DNA of 12,299 nt. It comes from VBDM01 sp035280025. GTDB lineage: Bacteria > Pseudomonadota > Gammaproteobacteria > Burkholderiales > SG8-39. Positions 7,014 through 12,299 of this stretch are shown here, piece after piece. Position 1 is the first letter of the stretch. Every line of letters starts with the position of its first letter. Where the stretch lies: positions 1 through 12,299 of the forward strand of contig DATEGT010000234.1 in the NCBI GenBank assembly GCA_035280025.1. The letters are read 5' to 3'. The notes beneath the pieces were generated by a model. It was not told where the DNA came from and made no database searches. It saw nothing but the letters and a program-made list of their open reading frames with translations. The translations under genes and the position numbers were made by a program.

Positions 7014-7191
7014 GGGAAGTTTCCGGAGCTGCGTTTAGTAGATCACGGCAGCAGGGCAGGGACGAATTCATCCTTTTGCCACAATTCTTCAGTACCTTTC
7101 CCTCCTTTCCTCCGGCCGGCGCCCGATTCCGGCGCTTGAATAGGCGGCACGGTTCGCCAGCGGAACCGGGACGCAACGGAAAGGGATTCAC
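6984..7191. other. Divergent intergenic region between response regulator and small membrane ORF
   Basis: About 230 nt lie between the divergent genes at 6959 and 7192, with lower GC than the surroundings at about 7060-7110. It must hold any promoter for both directions, but I find no convincing -35/-10 pair. It contains the terminator-like hairpin at 6976-7013 and a 19-nt pyrimidine tract at 7095-7113 with two copies of CCTTTCC. Confidence 0.5.
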
Positions 7192-7515
7192 ATGGAAGCT
7201 TCCAGCGGCAGGCCCAGGATGCGCCTCGTCGTCGTCGATTTTCTCGCGACGCTCTTCGTCACGTTCTGCATCGGCGTCGCGACGGCGCTCGTGCTCGCCG
7301 CCTGCGTCATGCTGGTGGCTTCCGACGCGCGCGGCGCCGCGCCGGCAAAGCCGGCGGCGCAGGCTGCGGCGCCGCGGAGCGCCCCCGCGACGGTCGAAGA
7401 CCTCCTGCTGGCGCACTACTTCGCCGCCAAGTACGCGGGACTGGTGGCGGTCGACCGGCTCTACGCGCTCGAGCCCCGCGAGGACGCGGCCCGGGTCAAG
7501 AGGTGCCGAGGCTGA
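7192..7515 (+). CDS. Small single-span membrane protein, unknown function
   Basis: A 107-aa ORF without a recognised family. The ATG is preceded by GGAAAGGGA (7178-7186) at 5-nt spacing, a good ribosome-binding site. Residues 1-10 are basic, and about residues 11-43 form one long hydrophobic segment (LVVVDFLATLF onward to VMLVAS). Then comes an Ala/Pro-rich linker (GAAPAKPAAQAAAPRSAPA) and a short amphipathic tail EDLLLAHYFAAKYAGLVAVDRLYAL. Third codon positions are GC-rich, as in neighbouring genes, which supports real coding. The design suits a membrane-anchored protein with a C-terminal helix outside the cytoplasm. It is transcribed away from the response regulator gene, so it might be controlled by it, but nothing shows this. 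Confidence 0.55.
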   Translation: MEASSGRPRMRLVVVDFLATLFVTFCIGVATALVLAACVMLVASDARGAAPAKPAAQAAAPRSAPATVEDLLLAHYFAAKYAGLVAVDRLYALEPREDAARVKRCRG

Positions 7516-7654
7516 CGGAGAGCGCTCCCGGACTGACCGCCGGCCGACGCGCCTGCCCCCAGGCTACGGCCCTGCTGCACGGCGGTAACTCATTATGAAC
7601 TCTCATCATTCATGTCTTGTCAACGCAGGGCTCGCTTTTTGCTTTATACCCAGT
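7516..7654 (+). other. Non-coding gap with AT-rich promoter-like segment
   Basis: About 140 nt between two small ORFs. From about 7588 the base composition turns AT-rich and contains TTGTCA (7617-7622) and TTTATA (7643-7648), which look like -35 and -10 elements, but the 20-nt spacing is longer than usual. TTTATA ends 6 nt before the ATG at 7655, consistent with a leaderless start. An in-frame ATG at 7595 exists, but codons 7595-7654 have low third-position GC, unlike the rest. Confidence 0.35.
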
Positions 7655-7903
7655 ATGGACATCGGGCACGCCTACCGCAGAGAGTCGGACCGCATCCCCC
7701 TCGGGGTGGAATGCGCGATGCCGCAGCTTCCGCCTCCGTCGCGGGCCGCGCTGCGCCCGCACCCGAAGAAGAGCGTCCTCAAGACCCTCGGCTTCATGCT
7801 GCTGACCCTGGTGCTGATCCTGTGCGCCTGGCAGTTCGGCCGCGGTCTCTACTTCCATTTCAAGGCGCCCGTCGCGCAGGGCGCGTCAGACAAGAAAGCC
7901 TGA
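7655..7903 (+). CDS. Small single-span membrane protein, unknown function
   Basis: An 82-aa ORF with no family that I recognise. It has a basic and Pro-rich N-terminal half (YRRESDRIPLGVE, then PPPSRAALRPHPKKS), one hydrophobic helix at about residues 46-62 (LGFMLLTLVLILCAWQF), and a short tail ending in SDKKA. The positive charges before the helix predict an N-in orientation. I chose the ATG at 7655 because third-position GC rises sharply from there, while the ATG at 7595 gives an atypical N-terminus. A further ATG at 7718 has a better ribosome site (GGGGTGGA, 8 nt away) and would give 61 aa. The RRESDR string faintly recalls the start of a PilZ domain, but the rest of that domain is absent. 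Confidence 0.5.
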   Translation: MDIGHAYRRESDRIPLGVECAMPQLPPPSRAALRPHPKKSVLKTLGFMLLTLVLILCAWQFGRGLYFHFKAPVAQGASDKKA

Positions 7904-7929
7904 GAGCAGGTCCCAGCGAACCGCGGCGG

Positions 7930-7982
7930 CCGGGCCCGTAACGGCAAAGGGTCCCTTCCTGCTTTTTGCCGTTGCGGCCCGG
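7930..7982. terminator. Long interrupted inverted repeat between convergent genes
   Basis: AACGGCAAA (7940-7948) pairs perfectly with TTTGCCGTT (7965-7973). After a 3/2-nt internal loop, CCGGGCC (7930-7936) pairs with GGCCCGG (7976-7982). The structure sits between the stops of the small + strand ORF (7903) and the - strand Bug/TctC gene (7999), where a two-way terminator would be expected. It lacks a U-tract after the stem on either strand, so termination is inferred from position. Confidence 0.45.
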
Positions 7983-7998
7983 CGGCTTCGGCCGGCTT

Positions 7999-8952
7999 CT
8001 ACTCCGCCTTGATCCCGGCCTCGCGGATGACCTTTCCCCACTGCTCGTATTCCTTCCGGAGGAAGGCGGCGGTGTCCTCGGGCGAGCCGCTCATCGGCTC
8101 GCCGCCGAGCGCCGCCAGCCGCTCGCGCATGTCGGGCGCGTTTACCGCGCGCACCGACTCCGCGTTGAGGCGCTCGACGATCGCGCGCGGCGTGCCCGCG
8201 GGCGCGAGCAGGACGTACCAGTTCACCGCGGCGAGCGGGATCCCCTCCTGCGCCGCGGTCGGCACCCCGGGCATCGCCGAGGAGCGCTTCGCGTCGAGCG
8301 CCGCGAGCGCGCGCAGGCGGCCTTCCTTCACGTACGCGGCTGCGCTCGACGCCGCGACGATCACCACGTCGACCTCGCCCGCGAGCAGGCCGGTGAGCGC
8401 GAGCGTCGCGCTCTTGTAGGGAACGTGCAGCATGTCGATCTTCGCGATCGACTTCAGCAGCTCGGCCGCGAGATGGTTCGCGGAGCCCACGCCGCCCGAT
8501 CCGTAGGAGAGCCGGCCGGGGCTCGCCCGCGCGAGCACGATCAGCTCCCCGAGAGTCTTCGCCGCGACCTTGGGATTCACGACCAGAACGTTCGCGATCG
8601 CGGTGAGGTAGGCGATGGGGACGAAATCGCGCAGCGGATCGAACCCGGCGTTCGCGTTCAGCTGCGGGTTGATGACGAGCGGCGGCGCGGCCATCAGCAG
8701 CGTGTAGCCGTCAGGAGCGGCCGCCGCCGCCGCGCGGTGCGCGATGTTGCCGCCCGCGCCGAGGCGCTGCTCGGGCAGGACCTGCTCGCCGAGCGCGGGC
8801 CCCAGCTTGAACGCGAGCAGGCGCGCGACCGCGTCGGTCCCGCCGGCGAACGGCAGGAGCACGCGGATCGGCTTCGTCGGATACTCCTGGGCGGCCGCGG
8901 CGGCGCTGGCGAGGCAGAGCGCTGCGGCGAGCGTGCGAATCGGCGGGCGCAT
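7999..8952 (-). CDS. Bug/TctC-family tripartite tricarboxylate transporter solute-binding protein
   Basis: Periplasmic binding protein of 317 aa that captures a small carboxylate or similar ligand; family members serve TctAB-type transporters or signalling. Signal peptide at residues 1 to about 21 (basic MRPPIRTL, Ala/Leu core, then QEYPTKPIR). Family features follow in order: PIRVLLPFAGGTDAVARLLA, GAGGNIAHRAA, APDGYTLLMAA, LSYGSGGVGSANHLAAEL, HVPYKSATLALTGLLAGEVD, GRLRALAALDAKRSSAMPGVPT and a C-terminal WGKVIREAGIK. Start is ATG at 8952, fixed by GGAGGAAGGAG 7 nt upstream; a TTG at 8979 in frame precedes that site and is rejected. No tctA or tctB permease gene is adjacent, as is common for this expanded family. 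Divergent from gshA. Ligand unknown. Confidence 0.95.
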   Translation of the reverse strand: MRPPIRTLAAALCLASAAAAAQEYPTKPIRVLLPFAGGTDAVARLLAFKLGPALGEQVLPEQRLGAGGNIAHRAAAAAAPDGYTLLMAAPPLVINPQLNANAGFDPLRDFVPIAYLTAIANVLVVNPKVAAKTLGELIVLARASPGRLSYGSGGVGSANHLAAELLKSIAKIDMLHVPYKSATLALTGLLAGEVDVVIVAASSAAAYVKEGRLRALAALDAKRSSAMPGVPTAAQEGIPLAAVNWYVLLAPAGTPRAIVERLNAESVRAVNAPDMRERLAALGGEPMSGSPEDTAAFLRKEYEQWGKVIREAGIKAE

Positions 8953-8959
8953 GCGGGTT

Positions 8960-8970
8960 CTCCTTCCTCC
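8960..8970 (-). promoter_or_regulatory. Ribosome-binding site of the Bug/TctC gene
   Basis: GGAGGAAGGAG on the minus strand ends 7 nt before the ATG at 8952 and decides that start over an upstream in-frame TTG at 8979. Confidence 0.75.
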
Positions 8971-8978
8971 GAACCGCA

Positions 8979-8984
8979 ATCATA
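8979..8984 (-). promoter_or_regulatory. Possible -10 box of the Bug/TctC gene
   Basis: TATGAT on the minus strand matches 5 of 6 bases of the -10 consensus. A start about 7 nt downstream would leave a short leader just containing the ribosome-binding site. No consensus -35 is found; the region where it would lie overlaps the inverted repeat at 8990-9013. Confidence 0.35.
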
Positions 8985-8989
8985 GGGCA

Positions 8990-9013
8990 AAGACCCCACG
9001 CCGCCGGGGTCTT
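8990..9013. repeat. 8-bp perfect inverted repeat in the divergent tctC-gshA promoter region
   Basis: AAGACCCC (8990-8997) and GGGGTCTT (9006-9013) flank an 8-nt spacer. With a one-base skip the arms extend by a further GC on each side. No T-run follows on either strand, so a regulator-binding site is at least as likely as a terminator. The 24-bp size with dyad symmetry suits a dimeric transcription factor. No regulator gene is adjacent, so the factor is unknown. Confidence 0.45.
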
Positions 9014-9038
9014 GCTGGCGATCGTAATGCCGGCGCGC

Positions 9039-9044
9039 GATAAT
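9039..9044 (+). promoter_or_regulatory. Possible -10 element of gshA
   Basis: GATAAT at 9039-9044 matches 5 of 6 bases of the -10 consensus and lies about 50 nt before the gshA ATG. The hexamer 17 nt upstream (TGGCGA) is a poor -35, so this is a weak call. Confidence 0.25.
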
Positions 9045-9094
9045 CGACGAAGAAGCTGATTCCCCGTCCCGCGCGGGATCCGCGCCCACCCCCG

Positions 9095-10654
9095 ATGACC
9101 CAGGCCCTCTTCCAAGAAAGACTGCGCGCGCTCTCCCCGGCGTCCCTGAAGGCCTTGAGGCGCGGGATCGAGAAGGAGAGCCTGCGCGTGACGCCGCAGG
9201 GGGCGCTCGCGCTCACGCCGCACCCGGGCGAGCTCGGCTCGGCGCTCAAGCACCCGCACATCACGACCGACTTCAGCGAGTCGCAGCTCGAGCTGATCAC
9301 CGGCGTGCACCCGGCCGTGGGCCCCTGCCTCGCCGAGCTCGAGCGCATCCACCAGTTCGTCTACAGCCGCATCGGCGACGAGGTGATGTGGTGCGCGAGC
9401 ATGCCCTGCGGCCTGCCCGCCGAGGACAAGATCCCCATCGGCCGCTACGGCTCGTCCAACATCGGCCGCGCGAAGAGCGTCTACCGCATGGGCCTCGCGC
9501 ACCGCTACGGCAGGCGCATGCAGGCGATCTCGGGCGTGCACTACAACTTCTCCCTCCCCGACCCGGCCTGGCCGCTGCCCGGCTACCGTGACCGGAACGA
9601 GGCCTACTTCGCCCTCATCCGCAATTTCAGGCGCAGCGGCTGGCTGCTGCTCTACCTCTTCGGGGCGTCGCCCGCGGTGTGCTCGAGCTTCGTACAGGGC
9701 CGCGCGCACAAGCTGCTGAAGCTCTCGGAAGGCTCGCTGTACCTGCCGTACGCGACCTCGCTGCGCATGGGGCGGCTGGGATACCTCTCCGAGGCGCAGG
9801 ACTCGCTCGCGGTGAGCTACAACAGCCTGGAGAGCTACGCCGCCGGCCTGCAGGACGCGCTCACCAAGCCGTATCCGAAGTACGAGGCCATCGGCATCAT
9901 GAACGGCGTCGACTACCGCCAGCTCTCGACCAGCCTGCTGCAGATCGAGAACGAGTTCTACAGCACCGTCCGCCCCAAGCGCCGGATCAGGACCGGCGAG
10001 CGCCAGCTGCACGCGCTGCGCGAGCGCGGCGTCGAGTACGTCGAGGTGCGCGCCATGGATCTCGATCCCTTCTCGGCGACAGGCATCGCACCCGCGACCT
10101 GCCGCTTCCTCGACGTGTACCTGCTGCACTGCCTGCTGTCGGAGAGCCCGCCGGACACGAAGGAGGAGATCGCGGCGATCGGGCGCAACAAGCAGAAGGT
10201 GGCCGTGCGCGGACGCGAGCCCGGGATCAGGCTCGAGCGCGGCGCGCGCAAGGTGGCGCTGCGCGACTGGGGATGCGAGCTGCTGCGCGAATGCGGGCCG
10301 ATCGCCGAGGCGCTCGACGACACGCGCGGCGGCACCCACGGCAAGAATGCGCACCGCGACGCGCTCGCCGCCGCGGTCGCGATGCTGGAGGATCCGTCGA
10401 AGACGCCCTCGGCGCGCATGCTCGCCGAGATGCACGAGCGCTACCGGGACTCGTATACGGCCTTCGCGCTCGAGCGCTCGCTCGCGCACAGGCGCGCCCT
10501 GGTCGAGAAGCCGTTCCCCGCGGAGGCGGACGCGCGCTTCGTGCGCGCCGCGGAGGCCTCGCTCGCGAAGCAGCGGGAAACCGAAGCCGCGGACAAGGTC
10601 CCCTTCGAGACCTGGCGCCAGCAGTACCTGAGGCCCGAGGCGCTCGGGGTCTAG
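9095..10654 (+). CDS. gshA: Glutamate-cysteine ligase, E. coli GshA type
   Basis: First step of glutathione synthesis in the cytoplasm: ATP-dependent joining of L-glutamate through its gamma-carboxyl to L-cysteine. The 519 aa match the length and order of E. coli GshA (518 aa): RRGIEKESLRV at 22-32, GSALKHPHITTDFSESQLELIT at 48-69, MWCASMPC at 98-105, YGSSNIGRAKSVYRMGL at 118-134, ISGVHYNFSLP at 145-155, YLFGASPAVCSSF at 187-199, then LQIENEFYSTVRPKR and EYVEVRAMDLDPFS. Acidic residues Glu26, Asp59 and Glu66 fall where the E. coli enzyme has Glu27, Asp60 and Glu67. The ATG has no clear Shine-Dalgarno sequence. The neighbouring genes are not glutathione genes; gshB is not in view. Its stop shares a CTAG with the convergent DUF3293 gene. 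Confidence 0.97.
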   Translation: MTQALFQERLRALSPASLKALRRGIEKESLRVTPQGALALTPHPGELGSALKHPHITTDFSESQLELITGVHPAVGPCLAELERIHQFVYSRIGDEVMWCASMPCGLPAEDKIPIGRYGSSNIGRAKSVYRMGLAHRYGRRMQAISGVHYNFSLPDPAWPLPGYRDRNEAYFALIRNFRRSGWLLLYLFGASPAVCSSFVQGRAHKLLKLSEGSLYLPYATSLRMGRLGYLSEAQDSLAVSYNSLESYAAGLQDALTKPYPKYEAIGIMNGVDYRQLSTSLLQIENEFYSTVRPKRRIRTGERQLHALRERGVEYVEVRAMDLDPFSATGIAPATCRFLDVYLLHCLLSESPPDTKEEIAAIGRNKQKVAVRGREPGIRLERGARKVALRDWGCELLRECGPIAEALDDTRGGTHGKNAHRDALAAAVAMLEDPSKTPSARMLAEMHERYRDSYTAFALERSLAHRRALVEKPFPAEADARFVRAAEASLAKQRETEAADKVPFETWRQQYLRPEALGV

Positions 10655-11064
10655 TCGAGCACGACCAGCTCGGGCGGCCGGCCGCGCTCGGCGAACACGA
10701 TCGCGTTCTGCCCGAACGCCCGCCCCACGGCCTCGGCATCCGCGCGCGGGATCCCGACCACGAGCACGCTCCTCTCGGTCCAGCGGCCGTCGGGGCTGCG
10801 CCCCTCGCCTTCGAAGCAGCGGAAGCCGGCCCCGCTCTGCGACTCGACGAGCGCGGCGTTGGCGATCTCGTTCTGCCAGGCGCCGCGCTTCACCCCGCGC
10901 GGATTCGCCGCGGTGATGAAGGCGGCCGTCGCCGCGCCTTCGGCGTCGAGCAGCTCGTCGAGGCCGGCGCTGGGCTCGCCGATGCGCAGCACCAGCTCCG
11001 GCGCGCCGAAGACGACGTAGCGGGTGCTCTCGTAGGCCTCGCGGAGCTCCGGGCCGAGCGGCAC
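10651..11064 (-). CDS. DUF3293 domain protein
   Basis: A 137-aa soluble protein of the DUF3293 family, function unknown. Family features seen are an aromatic start REAYESTRYVVFG, LVLRIGEPSAGLDELL near residues 24-39, AAFITAANP near 46-54 (usually AFITAWNP), a QNEIANAALV helix, GRWTERSVLVVGI near 93-105, and the hallmark FGQNAIVFAERGRPPELV near the end. The start is GTG at 11064, 7 nt after the stop of the DUF1330 gene, without a clear ribosome site, so coupling is likely. At its 3' end its TAG and the gshA TAG overlap in one CTAG. No signal peptide or membrane segment. Confidence 0.88.
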   Translation of the reverse strand: MPLGPELREAYESTRYVVFGAPELVLRIGEPSAGLDELLDAEGAATAAFITAANPRGVKRGAWQNEIANAALVESQSGAGFRCFEGEGRSPDGRWTERSVLVVGIPRADAEAVGRAFGQNAIVFAERGRPPELVVLD

Positions 11065-11071
11065 TTCGCGG

Positions 11072-11368
11072 TCAGGCCACGCCCTCGACGATGCGCAGGT
11101 CGCGCGTCACGGCCCCGCCCGCGAGGTGCTTGAGCGCCGCCTGGTAGGGCGCGCCGTCGTGGCAGGCGATCGCCTGCTGCAGGTTCGGGAACTCGATCAG
11201 CACCACGCGCTGGTTGATCCCGCTCTCGTAGACCTTCGCGGGGTTGCCGCGCGCCAGGTACCTGCCGCCCGCGCCCTCGATCGCCGGCGAGGCGAGCTTG
11301 GCGTAGGCCTGCCACGCCTCCTGGCTCTTGATCGCCTGGTACGCCACCACCCAGTAGCCCTTCGCCAT
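11072..11368 (-). CDS. DUF1330 domain protein (small ferredoxin-like fold)
   Basis: A 98-aa cytoplasmic protein of the DUF1330 family, which has the dimeric alpha-beta barrel (ferredoxin-like) shape; its function is not established. Typical family strings are MAKGYWVVAYQ at the start, AYAKLASPAIEGAGGRYLARG at about 21-41, RVVLIEFPNLQQAIACHDGAPYQAALKHL at about 54-82, and a closing TRDLRIVEGV. The length is normal for the family. The ATG at 11368 follows AAGGAG at 6-nt spacing, and that site overlaps the stop codon of the upstream Bug/TctC gene. It is the middle gene of a tight minus-strand series with DUF3293 downstream. Such proteins often sit beside Bug or CoA-transferase genes, but no role can be assigned. 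Confidence 0.92.
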   Translation of the reverse strand: MAKGYWVVAYQAIKSQEAWQAYAKLASPAIEGAGGRYLARGNPAKVYESGINQRVVLIEFPNLQQAIACHDGAPYQAALKHLAGGAVTRDLRIVEGVA

Positions 11369-11374
11369 CGTCTT

Positions 11375-11380
11375 CTCCTT
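11375..11380 (-). promoter_or_regulatory. Ribosome-binding site of the DUF1330 gene
   Basis: AAGGAG on the minus strand, 6 nt before the ATG at 11368. Its first two bases are also part of the upstream TAA stop at 11379-11381, a layout that favours re-initiation after the Bug/TctC gene. Confidence 0.7.
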
Positions 11381-12299
11381 ATTCGGGTTGAATGCCGATA
11401 TTCTGGATGATCCCGCGGAAGCGCGGGATGTCGCGCTTCACCACGGCGAGGAGCTCCGCGCCCGTGCCGCCGGTCGCCTCGAGTCCCGCCGCCTCCAGCC
11501 GCGCGGCCACTTCGCGGGCGAGGACCGCGCTGCGCATGGCGTCGTGCAGCCTCGCGACGACCGCCGGCGGCGTCTTCGCCGGCAGCGCGAAAGCGAAGTA
11601 GGTCGGGACGAGCGTGTCGTCGTCCTCATTTTTCGACTGGCCGGCTTCGGAGAGAGTGGGCACGTCGGGGAGGAGCGGCGAGCGCCGCTTCGCGCCGATC
11701 GCGAGCGCGCGCAGCCGCCCGTCGCGGATGAAGCCGAGCACGGCAGCAGGCGAAGCGATCGTGACGCTCGCCTCGCCTGCAACGACGGCCTGCACCGCCG
11801 GCCCGGCCCCCTTGTAGGGGACGTGGGTGAGGTCGGCGCCCGTCCTCGCCTTCAGCGCCTCGATGTTGAGCTGCGCCATGCTGGCAATGCCGTAGCTGCC
11901 GTAGTTGAGCGAGCCGCGCCTAGACTTCGAGAGCTTGACCAGCTCGCCGAGCGTCGCGGCCGGCAGGCGCGAGTCGATCACCAGCACGTAGGGCGCGGAG
12001 GTGACGATGCCGACGTACTCGAAGTCGGCGATCGGATCGTAGGGCAGCTTCCGGTACAGGCTCGGGTTCACGCCGAGCGCGCCGCGGTCGGTCTCGAGCA
12101 TGGTGTAGCCGTCGGGCGCGGACTTCGCCACCGCGTCGCAGCCGACCAGCCCGTTCGCGCCGGGCTTGTTCTCGACCACCACCGGCTGGCCGAGGATCTC
12201 GCCCATCTTCTGGCCGACGGTGCGCGCGGTGAAGTCGGCGCCGCCGCCCGGGGTGAAGGACACGACCAGCCGCACCGGCCGCGAAGGAAAATTCTCCTG
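11379..12299 (-). CDS. Bug/TctC-family solute-binding protein, 5' end cut by window edge
   Basis: Second periplasmic binding protein of the tripartite tricarboxylate family. The frame is open to the last base and begins QENFPSRPVRLVVSFTPGGG, which is the usual start of the mature protein, so only the signal peptide and a few residues are missing; 306 residues are present. Family features are GQPVVVENKPGANGLVGCD, SAPDGYTMLETD, LNYGSYGIASMAQLNIEAL, HVPYKGAGPAVQAVVAGEAS, GRLRALAIGAKRRSPLLPDVPTLSEAG and a C-terminal FRGIIQNIGIQ. A GTG at 12275 could be taken for a start, but it lies after the FPSRP block and is not one. Compared with the Bug protein at 7999-8952 it is clearly a distant paralogue, not a recent copy. 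It leads a tight series with DUF1330 and DUF3293 genes. Ligand unknown. Confidence 0.94.
   Translation of the reverse strand, partial: QENFPSRPVRLVVSFTPGGGADFTARTVGQKMGEILGQPVVVENKPGANGLVGCDAVAKSAPDGYTMLETDRGALGVNPSLYRKLPYDPIADFEYVGIVTSAPYVLVIDSRLPAATLGELVKLSKSRRGSLNYGSYGIASMAQLNIEALKARTGADLTHVPYKGAGPAVQAVVAGEASVTIASPAAVLGFIRDGRLRALAIGAKRRSPLLPDVPTLSEAGQSKNEDDDTLVPTYFAFALPAKTPPAVVARLHDAMRSAVLAREVAARLEAAGLEATGGTGAELLAVVKRDIPRFRGIIQNIGIQPE

Noticed and set aside
5887..7416. 509-codon minus-strand frame across the regulator gene and its upstream region
   Set aside because: It is a shifted frame of the regulator and kinase genes. The real products in the other frames have full domains. Only its upstream part, from the ATG at 7071, is mentioned as a possible leader frame.
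7516..7590. Inverted repeat ACCGCCG...CGGCGGT between the two small ORFs
   Set aside because: Only 7 bp, about 38 nt apart and of very common sequence in such GC-rich DNA; likely chance.
7595..7654. Upstream extension of the small ORF to the ATG at 7595
   Set aside because: Low third-position GC, odd N-terminus and no ribosome site; the segment looks like promoter DNA.
8953..8979. TTG start for the Bug/TctC protein at 8979
   Set aside because: The strong Shine-Dalgarno sequence lies inside this extension and fits the ATG at 8952, which begins a normal signal peptide.
8711..10489. 592-codon minus-strand frame opposite gshA
   Set aside because: The GshA match on the plus strand is unambiguous over its full length. 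The antisense frame also crosses the tctC promoter region and 5' end.
9679..11133. 484-codon plus-strand frame over gshA and the following genes
   Set aside because: It is out of frame with gshA and opposite the DUF3293 gene; composition is typical of a shifted GC-rich frame.
12242..12275. GTG at 12275 as the start of the right-hand Bug protein
   Set aside because: The reading frame continues to the window edge with FPSRP, part of the conserved mature N-terminus, so the gene is cut by the window.
1..12299. CRISPR array, tRNA or rRNA gene, insertion sequence or prophage
   Set aside because: No regularly spaced repeats, cloverleaf-type sequence, transposase or phage gene was seen on either strand.

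Overview
This window comes from a GC-rich Gram-negative bacterium, most likely a betaproteobacterium of the Burkholderiales type. The reasons are very high third-position GC, frequent GTG starts, two periplasmic Bug/TctC-type solute-binding proteins (a family strongly expanded in that group), a class III CoA-transferase and an E. coli-type gshA. The placement is inferred from gene content. Nothing looks plasmid-, phage- or transposon-like, and I see no CRISPR array, tRNA or rRNA.

Left block (1-2263, + strand): the 3' part of a CaiB/BaiF CoA-transferase, then a five-helix membrane protein of unknown function, then a class I SAM-methyltransferase with an export signal. Gaps are 1 and 0 nt, so this looks like one transcription unit. 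It meets the next block tail to tail with a 14-nt coding overlap.

Central block (2250-6959, - strand): response regulator, histidine kinase, glycerol-3-phosphate dehydrogenase (glpD) and a TSUP/TauE-type exporter, with gaps of 13, 40 and 4 nt. This is a plausible four-gene operon. The two-component pair closely resembles the 'proteobacterial dedicated sortase system' family (PdsR/PdsS), yet no sortase or sortase substrate is present here. A strong hairpin with a U-rich tract lies just before the response regulator start, and another hairpin covers the glpD ribosome-binding site.

Middle (6960-7998): a gene-poor stretch with two small + strand ORFs that each encode a single-span membrane protein of unknown function. 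It ends in a long interrupted inverted repeat facing the next - strand gene.

Right block (7999-12299): a Bug/TctC solute-binding protein (- strand) divergent from gshA (+ strand). An 8-bp perfect inverted repeat lies between them. gshA then converges on a - strand group of Bug/TctC protein (cut by the window edge), DUF1330 protein and DUF3293 protein. The stops of gshA and the DUF3293 gene share one CTAG palindrome.

The content is mostly ordinary chromosomal metabolism, transport and signalling. I found no clear undescribed system. The best leads are the sortase-type two-component pair placed upstream of glpD, the leader hairpin before it, and the exported methyltransferase.
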